From Cyclobacteriaceae bacterium (lineage in GTDB: Bacteria > Bacteroidota > Bacteroidia > Cytophagales > Cyclobacteriaceae), in contig WGED01000191.1 in NCBI GenBank assembly GCA_015492915.1, positions 1 through 6,497 of the forward strand: a stretch of 6,497 nucleotides of DNA. The letters run 5' to 3'. The stretch's first letter is position 1. The number at the start of each line of letters is the position of its first letter. Below are positions 1 to 6,374 of this stretch, in pieces. A program made the translations under genes and the position numbers. Below the pieces are notes generated by a model. It saw only the letters and a list, made by a program, of their open reading frames with translations, was not told the DNA's origin and ran no database searches.

Positions 1-62
1 CCAAAATTCTCAATAACCTTTCTATTCCGAGCTTAAATTACTTCAAAATCAGACACTTCGTT

Positions 63-113
63 CACGTTTGATTCGTCACCATAAAAGTGCATTATGCCTC
101 CTCATCAAACGTG
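63..113. repeat. 10-bp perfect inverted repeat downstream of yidC
   Basis: CACGTTTGAT at 63-72 is the exact reverse complement of ATCAAACGTG at 104-113, with a 31-nt spacer. Read on the minus strand (the yidC direction), the spacer holds GAGGAGG four bases before an ATG at 92-90, which opens a 19-codon ORF ending at TAA 35-33. A transcript running out of yidC could therefore fold this start region into the loop of a hairpin. A perfect 10-bp repeat at this distance could also arise by chance in a window of this size, so function is unproven. Confidence 0.5.
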
Positions 114-123
114 CTGATTTTCT

Positions 124-139
124 TCCCGCCCTGGCGGGA
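124..139 (-). terminator. GC-rich hairpin after yidC, possible 3' end
   Basis: Read on the minus strand, TCCCGCC and GGCGGGA form a 7-bp inverted repeat with only AG between them, in practice a 6-bp stem with a CAGG loop. It lies 55-70 bases beyond the yidC stop codon. No U-tract follows (the next bases are AAGAAAATC), so it is not a classical intrinsic terminator. It could still block 3' exonucleases or mark the transcript end. The hairpin is certain as sequence; the terminator role is a guess. Confidence 0.35.
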
Positions 140-194
140 CAAGTTGTACTTCAACCTCACATTACGAAATCCTGGTGAGAATTTTGGGTTAAAA

Positions 195-2057
195 TTATTT
201 TTTGCCCTTCTTTTTCTTAGCCTGTTCAGTTGCCTTGAGTGCTTCATCAAGGCGGGCCTGGAATTTTGATTTTTTCTTGTTGGCATTTTTTCGTTTGTTC
301 TCTTCGAGGATAGCCCTGATCTTTTCGTCATCGACAAATTTTCTGATAACAGCGATCTGTCCGAAGGAAACGAGATTGGAAACAAAGTAGTAGAATGTAA
401 GCCCTGCCGGAAATTTATTAAGCACGAACATGAAGATGATAGGCATGAAATATTGCATGCTTTTCATAGGCCCTTCCATCTGTGCCGTTGACTGGCTGTT
501 GATCCATGTGTACAAAATAGTCGAAACCGTCATCAACAGGGTAAAAAGGCTCACATGGTTGCCGTAAAAACTACTGATAAGCGGAATATTTGCACTCCAC
601 GAAATGATGGAATCATAGGTGGAAAGATCATGGGCCCAAAGGAATGATTCATGCCGCAGCTCCACCGCATGGGGAATGAACTGGAACATGGCAAACAAGA
701 TTGGCATCTGCAACAGCATGGGAATACAACCACTCAGCGGATTCACCCCTACCTGGGAATACAGCTTCATCTGCTCTGCTTGCATCTTTTGCATATCACC
801 ACCGTACTTCTTCTTGAGTTCATCCAGTTCCGGCTTCAAAGCCTTGGTTTTGGCCATCTGAATGTGCGATTTATAAGTCAGCGGTGACAATATGATTTTG
901 ATGATGAAGACCAGAATAATGATGATAATTCCATAGCTGCTTATATGCTTTTCAAGGAAATTGAAAATTGTGATGATCACGTATTTGTTGATCCACTTCA
1001 CTACCGGCCAGCCGAGATAGAGGTTTTCATCAAATCCCTTTGTAACTTTTTTGAGATATTTCAGTTTGTTGGGGCCATAATACTGCTTGTTCGGCGCTGA
1101 ATCTTCGGTAAAGTGGCTTAAAGGCAGGTCTATGACCGAACGGCAATATTTTACTGTCACGGTGTCGGATTCGTCGTAGATTGATGAAAAATAACCTGAG
1201 GAGACAGGTTTATTAAAAGCATAACCCGAAGTGAAAAATTTCTGTTTGAAAGAAAACCAGCTTACAGGCTGATTGAAAGTCACTTCCTGCTTGTCGGAAG
1301 ATCTTGCTTTTAGTTCTTCCATGTCCTGATCATTAACCAGCCAGTAATTAATGGTCGTGTAATTTCTGCTGTACTCGATGTCCGTTTCAAGGCGCTTCAG
1401 TTTATTGTCCCATATCATCGACACATTATTCCCTTTAATTTCATTCTCAAGGCCATAGATGACGAATTTATGAGTGAAATGGTAATTATCCGGCGCCAGC
1501 TTATAAATATGTTTTATGTAAGTGCCCGTAGCCAGATCGGCTGTGAAAGTGAGTACGGTTGTGTCTCCCTGTTGTTGAATATCTGAGTTGTAATACAGAT
1601 CGGCAAGATCGATACTTCCATACTGAGTACTGATAATATATCTGACTCTGCTCGACTGCTCATCGAGCAAAACAAGAGGAAACTTATATTGATAATCGTC
1701 ATATTCTTTCAGTGCAACTCTTTTTATCAAACCGCCTTTAGTCGAATATTTCAATTCGAGGAGGTCATTTTCGATGGTGACTTCATTTTCTTCACCTTCC
1801 ATGGCGGTGGAAAAGATACCGAACTGCGTCACGCTCACTTCTGCCGAGTCTTTCGATGCTTCAGCAACGGGTTGCTCCGCTTCTTCTTTAGCTTGTGGTG
1901 TTGGGGCCTGGGTTGTGTCAGGTTTGTTTGTTACAGTGCTTATCGTGTCGGCCTGGCTTCCTTCCGGTTGTTGTGGCCGCTGAGGTGCAAAAAAATAAAA
2001 ATACACCATTAACAGTGCAGCCATCAAAGTAAAGCCTATTGCTTGATTTTTGTCCAT
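195..2057 (-). CDS. yidC: Membrane protein insertase YidC
   Basis: YidC/Oxa1-family insertase of the inner membrane, which inserts and folds membrane proteins alone or with SecYEG. The 620-residue length fits Gram-negative YidC with an enlarged periplasmic domain. An N-terminal membrane segment (about 7-24) is followed by a Pro/Gln/Thr-rich linker (25-75), a beta-rich periplasmic domain (about 90-345) and the conserved insertase core (about 355-575). The core contains SPLTYKSHIQMAK (391-403), the charged cytoplasmic coiled hairpin (404-432), VNPLSGCIPMLLQMPI (438-453), FLWAHDLS (472-479) and FPAGLTFYYFVSNL (549-562). Lys387 aligns with the groove arginine (Arg366) of E. coli YidC. The tail (587-620) is Lys-rich, as in YidC proteins that contact the ribosome. 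The ATG lies 20 bp after the pyrG stop, with only weak purine-rich sequence before it, so the two genes are probably co-transcribed. No truncation or frameshift is seen. Confidence 0.97.
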   Translation of the reverse strand: MDKNQAIGFTLMAALLMVYFYFFAPQRPQQPEGSQADTISTVTNKPDTTQAPTPQAKEEAEQPVAEASKDSAEVSVTQFGIFSTAMEGEENEVTIENDLLELKYSTKGGLIKRVALKEYDDYQYKFPLVLLDEQSSRVRYIISTQYGSIDLADLYYNSDIQQQGDTTVLTFTADLATGTYIKHIYKLAPDNYHFTHKFVIYGLENEIKGNNVSMIWDNKLKRLETDIEYSRNYTTINYWLVNDQDMEELKARSSDKQEVTFNQPVSWFSFKQKFFTSGYAFNKPVSSGYFSSIYDESDTVTVKYCRSVIDLPLSHFTEDSAPNKQYYGPNKLKYLKKVTKGFDENLYLGWPVVKWINKYVIITIFNFLEKHISSYGIIIIILVFIIKIILSPLTYKSHIQMAKTKALKPELDELKKKYGGDMQKMQAEQMKLYSQVGVNPLSGCIPMLLQMPILFAMFQFIPHAVELRHESFLWAHDLSTYDSIISWSANIPLISSFYGNHVSLFTLLMTVSTILYTWINSQSTAQMEGPMKSMQYFMPIIFMFVLNKFPAGLTFYYFVSNLVSFGQIAVIRKFVDDEKIRAILEENKRKNANKKKSKFQARLDEALKATEQAKKKKGKK

Positions 2058-2077
2058 TCTCTAAGTGCTGTTAATCT

Positions 2078-3703
2078 CTATGCTTTCTCTTTTTTCTCCC
2101 TGTTCTTCAGCGCTGCTTTGATAAAGCTGACAAACAACGGATGGGGCTCAACAGCCCTGCTCCTCAGTTCGGGATGAAATTGTGTCCCTATGAACCACGG
2201 GTGATTTTTCAGCTCCATAATCTCTACTAGGCCGGAGTCAGGGTTAATGCCTGCGGCGATCATCCCTTTGCTTTCAAATCTTTCCAGATAGTCATTGTTG
2301 AATTCATATCTGTGCCTGTGGCGTTCGGAAATATCGGTCTCTTTATATATGTTAAATACCTTTGTGCCTTCTTTGAGCCTGCAAGAATAAGCACCCAGCC
2401 GCATAGTTCCACCTTTTTTCGTGATTTTCTTTTGTTCTTCCATTAGGTCGATGATAGGATTTTTGGTGATCGGGTCCATCTCAGTGGAGTTGGCATCCTT
2501 GTATCCGAGCACATGACGGCCAAACTCGATCACGGCAACCTGCAGCCCGAGGCAAATACCGAAGAAAGGAACTTTATTTTCCCGGGCATATCGTGCGGCC
2601 GCTATTTTGCCTTCAAATCCACGCTCGCCAAATCCGGGTGCGATCAGAATACCGTCATGAGATTTGAGCATTTCTTCCACACTTTCTTCATCGACATCTT
2701 CGGAAGAGATCCAACTTACATTTACTTTGCATTCGTTGGCAGCGCCGGCATGGATGAAAGACTCGGCGATTGATTTATACGCATCGTGCAGTTCAACATA
2801 TTTCCCGACCAGCGCTATATCCACTTCTTTTTTGGGATTTTTAAGTCTTTCGAGAAAATCTTCCCAATGCTTCAGGTCGGGGTCACCGTCAATAGGCAGT
2901 CCGAATAATTCGAGTACGCGCTCATCGAGCTTTTCCTTGCGCATGAGTACCGGCACATCATAGATAGTCTTTGCATCAATGGATGAAACAACCCTGTTGA
3001 TCGGGACATTGCAGAAGAGCGCCAGCTTTTTTCTTATATCGTTATTGATAGGTCTTTCCGACCGGCATACGAGGATATCAGGTTGGATCCCTGATTCGAG
3101 TAATTTTTTTACCGAGTGTTGTGTGGGTTTGGTTTTTAACTCACCAACCGCTTTGAGATAAGGGATTAATGTGAGATGCACAACGATGCAATTCTCGTGA
3201 CCGAGGTCCCAGATCGTCTGTCTGATGGCTTCAATGAAAGGTAATGATTCAATGTCACCGACCGACCCGCCAATCTCAGTGATGATAACATCATAATCAC
3301 CGTTGTGGCCGAGAGCCAGAAAATTTCTTTTTATCTCATCGGTAATGTGCGGGATCACCTGTACGGTTTTGCCGAGGTATTCGCCTTCCCGCTCTTTGGT
3401 GATTACATTATGGTAAATACGACCGGTGGTCACATTGTTTTTCTGGCTGGTGTTCACTGCCAGAAACCTTTCGTAGTGCCCCAGGTCAAGGTCAGTTTCT
3501 GCGCCGTCTTCCGTTACATAACATTCGCCGTGCTCGTAGGGATTGAGCGTTCCGGGATCGACATTGATATAGGGATCGAATTTCTGGATGGTGACACGGA
3601 GGCCTCGCGCAGTTAAAAGTTTGCCGAGTGACGCGGAAATGATGCCTTTTCCAAGTGATGAGGTTACACCCCCCGTAACAAAAATGTATTTGACCTGACC
3701 CAT
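2078..3703 (-). CDS. pyrG: CTP synthase (glutamine-hydrolysing)
   Basis: Converts UTP to CTP using ATP and ammonia released from glutamine, the last step of de novo pyrimidine nucleotide synthesis; a cytosolic tetramer in the family. The 541-residue length is standard. The N-terminal synthetase domain (1 to about 270) has the P-loop GGVTSSLGKG (11-20, Lys19), Mg-binding positions Asp73 and Glu143 by alignment to E. coli Asp72 and Glu140, EIGGSVGDIES (143-153) and the UTP/CTP-site segment KTKPTQHSVKKL (190-201). The C-terminal class I glutamine amidotransferase domain (about 293-535) has PGFGERG (356-362), the nucleophile Cys384 in GICLGLQ, and His510/Glu512 in FHPE, so the triad is complete. 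The ATG start gives the family's usual N-terminus (MGQVKYIFVTGG). It is the first gene of a probable pyrG-yidC transcript, with a TAnnTTTG box about 38 bases upstream. No CTP-sensing initial-transcript motif or leader terminator was seen. Confidence 0.98.
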   Translation of the reverse strand: MGQVKYIFVTGGVTSSLGKGIISASLGKLLTARGLRVTIQKFDPYINVDPGTLNPYEHGECYVTEDGAETDLDLGHYERFLAVNTSQKNNVTTGRIYHNVITKEREGEYLGKTVQVIPHITDEIKRNFLALGHNGDYDVIITEIGGSVGDIESLPFIEAIRQTIWDLGHENCIVVHLTLIPYLKAVGELKTKPTQHSVKKLLESGIQPDILVCRSERPINNDIRKKLALFCNVPINRVVSSIDAKTIYDVPVLMRKEKLDERVLELFGLPIDGDPDLKHWEDFLERLKNPKKEVDIALVGKYVELHDAYKSIAESFIHAGAANECKVNVSWISSEDVDEESVEEMLKSHDGILIAPGFGERGFEGKIAAARYARENKVPFFGICLGLQVAVIEFGRHVLGYKDANSTEMDPITKNPIIDLMEEQKKITKKGGTMRLGAYSCRLKEGTKVFNIYKETDISERHRHRYEFNNDYLERFESKGMIAAGINPDSGLVEIMELKNHPWFIGTQFHPELRSRAVEPHPLFVSFIKAALKNREKKEKA

Positions 3704-3740
3704 AAGTTAAAAATAGTATTACAGTGAAACTTATGGGACA

Positions 3741-3748
3741 CAAAGGTA
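3741..3748 (-). promoter_or_regulatory. Candidate -7 box for pyrG-yidC
   Basis: On the minus strand this reads TACCTTTG, an exact match to the Bacteroidota -7 consensus TAnnTTTG. The implied transcript start would be near 3734, giving a 5' leader of roughly 30 bases. The nearest upstream TTTG (3773-3776 on the complement) is 24 bases away rather than the usual 19-21, so the -33 part is poor. Placement directly upstream of pyrG supports it. Confidence 0.55.
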
Positions 3749-3820
3749 ATGGATTGAATTAAATTAATATGACAAAACGATCAAAAATTCAGTAAACAAT
3801 CTGTGTGAAGAGCGGGGTGT

Positions 3821-3852
3821 TTTGTGGCCTTCCGGTTTAAATACTAAATTTG
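3821..3852 (+). promoter_or_regulatory. Bacteroidota-type promoter for cca-TPR operon
   Basis: TTTG at 3821-3824 and TAAATTTG at 3845-3852 are separated by exactly 20 bases, matching the known Bacteroidota primary-sigma consensus TTTG-N19-21-TAnnTTTG. The transcript would start near 3859 and carry a leader of about 38 bases before the cca ATG. This is the best promoter match seen in the window and supports the phylum assignment. Confidence 0.7.
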
Positions 3853-3864
3853 TCCGCATTTTTG

Positions 3865-3881
3865 CCGGTAATATGTACCGG
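3865..3881 (+). promoter_or_regulatory. Stem-loop in the cca 5' leader
   Basis: CCGGTA (3865-3870), loop ATATG, and TACCGG (3876-3881) form a perfect 6-bp stem. It would sit almost at the 5' end of the mRNA predicted from the upstream promoter, with 15 unpaired, A-rich bases left before the ATG at 3897. It might stabilise the mRNA 5' end or serve as an operator-like site. No known riboswitch is recognised and the function is unknown. Confidence 0.4.
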
Positions 3882-3896
3882 GGCTAAACTATAACT

Positions 3897-5312
3897 ATGA
3901 ATTTTAAGGAAAAAATACATTCAAATGCCTTGCTGAAACTGATAGGGGAGGTGGCCGGTGATACTGAGACATATGTAGTGGGTGGCTATGTGCGGGACTT
4001 GATTATGGGCAAAGAGTCTAAGGATATCGATGTGGTGTGTGTGGGCAGCGGCATCGAACTGGCAAAAAAGGTAGCCGACAAACTCGACGGCAGGGTGCAT
4101 CTGAATGTATTTAAAAATTTCGGTACCGCACAATTGGAATATGACGACAAGGAGATAGAGTTTGTCGGGGCCCGGAAAGAATCCTACAGGCGCAATTCGC
4201 GAAAACCTATTGTGGAAGACGGCACCCTCGAAGATGATCAGAACAGGCGCGATTTTACGATTAATGCTCTTGCGATACGGCTCAACAATGAAGGTTTTGG
4301 TGATCTGATCGATCCTTTCGAGGGCGTTAAGGACATAAAAAGAAAAATCATCAGGACACCGCTCGATCCTGACATCACCTTTTCCGACGATCCGTTGAGG
4401 ATCATGCGTGCCTTTCGATTTGCAGCACAATTGGGATTCGACATCGCACCCGATACCTTTCAGGCTATCACAACCAATAAGGAACGATTGAAAATCGTGT
4501 CGCAGGAGCGGATCACGGATGAATTGAACAAGCTGATTATGTCGCCCGACCCTGCCTATGGTTTCAACCTGATGTTCCATGCCGGGGTGCTGGAGATTGT
4601 GTTTCCGGAAATGGCCAATCTTCATGGCGTGTCAGTGATTGACGGCAAGGGCCATAAAGACAATTTTTTCCATACCATTAAAGTACTGAATAACGTTGCG
4701 GCGAAGTCGGATAACCTATGGCTGCGGTGGGCTGCTATATTGCACGATATCGCCAAGCCCCGTACCCGGCGTTATGACCCCAAAACAGGCTGGACATTTC
4801 ACGGCCATGAGGAGGTGGGGGCGAGAATGGTACCCGGGATTTTCAGGAGGCTTAAGTTGCCATTGAACGAGAAGATGAAGTATGTACAAAAGCTTGTCAG
4901 GCTTCACCTGCGCCCTATTGCACTGGTGAGCGACGAGATCACCGAGTCGGCATTGCGCAGGCTCCTTTTTGAAGCGGGTGATGACCTCGAAGATCTCATG
5001 ACGCTCTGTCGTGCGGATATCACATCGAAAAATGATATAAAAGTCAAGCGGTTCCTGAAGAACTTTGATAAAGTTGAAAAAAAGCTGCGGGAGACAGAGG
5101 AACGCGATCGTATCAGGAACTTCCAGCCACCCGTATCCGGCGAGGTGATCATGGAATATTTTAATATTCCGCCATCAAAATTGGTCGGTGAAATAAAAGA
5201 TGAAATAAAAGAAGCTATATTAGAAGGCAAAATCGACAACAACTTCGGGGAAGCCTTCGAGCTGATGAAAAAATTAGGTAAAGAAAAAGGATTAACAAAA
5301 AGTAAAGAGTAA
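3897..5312 (+). CDS. cca: tRNA nucleotidyltransferase (CCA-adding), HD domain
   Basis: Class II nucleotidyltransferase that adds or repairs the 3' CCA of tRNA from CTP and ATP without a nucleic acid template; cytosolic. The 471 residues start with the polymerase head: GGYVRDLI (29-36), catalytic pair Asp43/Asp45 in DIDVV, NRRDFTINALA (116-126), and DDPLRIMRAFRFAAQLGF (164-181). An HD domain follows, with His259, His283-Asp284 (LHDIAKP), His302/His304 and Asp374 as likely metal ligands. The tail has SGEVIMEYF (414-422) and a Lys/Glu-rich end, typical of the long HD-containing form. There is no clear Shine-Dalgarno sequence. It is divergent from pyrG and ends in TAATG, overlapping the next gene by one base. 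A(-only) addition or poly(A) polymerase activity cannot be excluded from the motifs alone, since these enzymes share the head domain. A single full-length CCA enzyme is the most likely reading. Confidence 0.93.
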   Translation: MNFKEKIHSNALLKLIGEVAGDTETYVVGGYVRDLIMGKESKDIDVVCVGSGIELAKKVADKLDGRVHLNVFKNFGTAQLEYDDKEIEFVGARKESYRRNSRKPIVEDGTLEDDQNRRDFTINALAIRLNNEGFGDLIDPFEGVKDIKRKIIRTPLDPDITFSDDPLRIMRAFRFAAQLGFDIAPDTFQAITTNKERLKIVSQERITDELNKLIMSPDPAYGFNLMFHAGVLEIVFPEMANLHGVSVIDGKGHKDNFFHTIKVLNNVAAKSDNLWLRWAAILHDIAKPRTRRYDPKTGWTFHGHEEVGARMVPGIFRRLKLPLNEKMKYVQKLVRLHLRPIALVSDEITESALRRLLFEAGDDLEDLMTLCRADITSKNDIKVKRFLKNFDKVEKKLRETEERDRIRNFQPPVSGEVIMEYFNIPPSKLVGEIKDEIKEAILEGKIDNNFGEAFELMKKLGKEKGLTKSKE

Positions 5313-6016
5313 TGAAAATTTTTAAGAAAAGCCTGTGGCTGATCCTGCCGGCCATTTTTATTTTGAATGTAGCCAATGCCCAGAATGAGGATATACAAAA
5401 CTCGGGCTTGTATAAGCATTATCAGATGAAGTATATCTTCGGTATGAAATACAATGACCCTGCTGTTTCGAAAGACGCGTTATATTCGCTGATAGCCCTC
5501 GATCCCAATGATGATTCTATCAAGATGGTGCTTTGCTATTATTATTTCGAAAATAAGATATTTGCTTCCAGTCTTTTCGTTTCCGGCGATGTGCTGGCCA
5601 GGCACCCCAATCATATCGATGCCCTGCGCATTAATGCCATGTCGTACGAGAGTCTCGGTGTACGGGACAAGGCAATAACTCAGTACGAATCTTTATATCT
5701 GAAAACCAACGACGTAGGGGTGCTATACCAGGTGGCCGTGCTGCAATTCGGTCTCGAACGTTATACAGAGGCCATTACCAACCTTGGGATCATCATCAAG
5801 GATCCGCAGGCTAAGGCACTGAAATTGAATTTTGCGAAAACCGAAACGGAACAACAGGAAGTCACACTGGAGGCTGCCGCGTATAATTTATGGGGAATGA
5901 TCGAAAAGCAACAAGGGAATAAGGAAGAGGCGCGGAAGCATTTTAACAAAGCGCTTGAAATAGATCCGGAGTTTGCAATCGCCAAACAGAACCTGGAAGA
6001 ACTGGATAAAAAATAA
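5312..6016 (+). CDS. Exported TPR-repeat protein, function unknown
   Basis: A 234-residue protein with a clear Sec signal peptide: basic MKIFKK, a hydrophobic core (7-20) and a likely signal peptidase I site after ANA (residue 23). No lipobox Cys is present, so it should be soluble in the periplasm or beyond. The mature part is mostly helical TPR repeats, clearest at about 102-135 (AITQYESLYLK at the end), 136-167 (YTEAITNLG) and 188-221, ending in the canonical EEARKHFNKALEIDPEF. A degenerate repeat probably lies at about 50-84. TPR arrays bind other proteins; no catalytic motif is seen. The start ATG overlaps the cca stop (TAATG), which implies co-transcription and probably translational coupling. 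The coupling need not mean shared function, because Cca is cytosolic. A role in envelope assembly or protein-protein scaffolding is possible but is only inference. Confidence 0.88.
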   Translation: MKIFKKSLWLILPAIFILNVANAQNEDIQNSGLYKHYQMKYIFGMKYNDPAVSKDALYSLIALDPNDDSIKMVLCYYYFENKIFASSLFVSGDVLARHPNHIDALRINAMSYESLGVRDKAITQYESLYLKTNDVGVLYQVAVLQFGLERYTEAITNLGIIIKDPQAKALKLNFAKTETEQQEVTLEAAAYNLWGMIEKQQGNKEEARKHFNKALEIDPEFAIAKQNLEELDKK

Positions 6017-6104
6017 CAAAAAACTCATAAAACGTTAACGCCCAGCAGTTCATGACCATTGGCTGCATGGTGTTTGGGTATTAGCCTAAAATAGCTGTTT
6101 TCTC

Positions 6105-6149
6105 ATATAATTTACTGAAATTATATCCTGCTAAGGTGTGCCTTGAATG
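6105..6149 (+). terminator. Possible termination region after the TPR gene
   Basis: ATATAATTT (6105-6113) and AAATTATAT (6118-6126) form a perfect 9-bp AT-only stem with an ACTG loop. A small second hairpin, AAGG-TGTG-CCTT (6133-6144), is followed by GAATG and a short T-run. Neither is a strong intrinsic terminator, since the first has no T-tract and no GC pairs and the second has a 4-bp stem. Together they are the best candidate for the 3' end of the cca-TPR transcript, about 90-130 bases after the stop codon. Confidence 0.3.
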
Positions 6150-6170
6150 TTTTTACACAGGAATAACAAG

Positions 6171-6191
6171 ATGCTGAAATAAGTTCAGCAT
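6171..6191. repeat. REP-like palindrome
   Basis: ATGCTGAA (6171-6178) and TTCAGCAT (6184-6191) are perfect 8-bp arms around ATAAG, preceded by CAAG and followed by GAC. From memory, very similar intergenic palindromes of the form GATGCTGAA...TTCAGCATGAC are scattered through many Bacteroidota genomes and some other bacteria. This window contains a single copy, so its repeat status rests on that resemblance. Confidence 0.55.
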
Positions 6192-6300
6192 GACCCAGGG
6201 GTAAAGGTGAGTGGGGTAGAAGAAACATTCTACGCCCGGTAAAGGGTTCAATTCGACAGATGCTTCGCTGTCGCTACCGATGACGTGTTTGTGCGTCATC
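6171..6300. other. Cluster of four closely packed stem-loops
   Basis: Four inverted repeats follow each other with almost no spare sequence after the first. They are ATGCTGAA/TTCAGCAT (6171-6191); GGGGTAGAA/TTCTACgCCC with one bulged G (6213-6237); CGACAG/CTGTCG (6254-6273), enclosed by an outer CGGTA/TACCG pair (6237-6241 with 6275-6279); and GATGACG/CGTCATC with an 8-base loop (6279-6300). Adjacent structures touch at single bases (6237 and 6279). The arrangement could be a composite repeat element, an insertion-sequence remnant or a structured RNA. No known RNA family is recognised. Confidence 0.5.
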
Positions 6301-6366
6301 CCATTTTCCTGTTTTCCGCACATTTTTCAAAAGGGGCCAATAGAGCCGGATAAGGCCGATTATTTT

Positions 6367-6374
6367 TAGATTTG
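6367..6374 (+). promoter_or_regulatory. Candidate -7 box before the transposase
   Basis: TAGATTTG matches TAnnTTTG exactly and lies 26 bases before the transposase ATG. No TTTG is found 19-21 bases upstream (that position reads GAGC-like sequence), so only half of the promoter consensus is present. It may straddle the left edge of the element. Confidence 0.3.

Noticed and set aside
92..385. A 97-codon minus-strand frame overlapping the end of yidC and ending in TAATG at the mini-ORF
   Set aside because: Two thirds is the Lys-rich yidC tail read in another frame, giving a basic low-complexity product. The TAATG junction is probably chance.
3704..3760. CTP-responsive control of pyrG by a leader terminator or reiterative transcription
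   Set aside because: No terminator hairpin with T-run and no initial GGGC-type transcript was found in the short predicted leader.
3921..4625. A 234-codon open frame antisense to cca
   Set aside because: It lies fully inside cca, whose motifs are unambiguous. The translated product shows no recognisable domain.
3897..5312. Poly(A) polymerase (pcnB) as the identity of the cca gene
   Set aside because: The head domains are similar, but the HD domain and the C-terminal SGEVIMEYF region fit the long HD-containing CCA-adding form better.
4904..5419. A 171-codon antisense frame across the cca/TPR junction
   Set aside because: The Ser/Phe-rich product is typical of the complement of Lys/Glu-rich coding sequence, and the plus-strand genes are clear.
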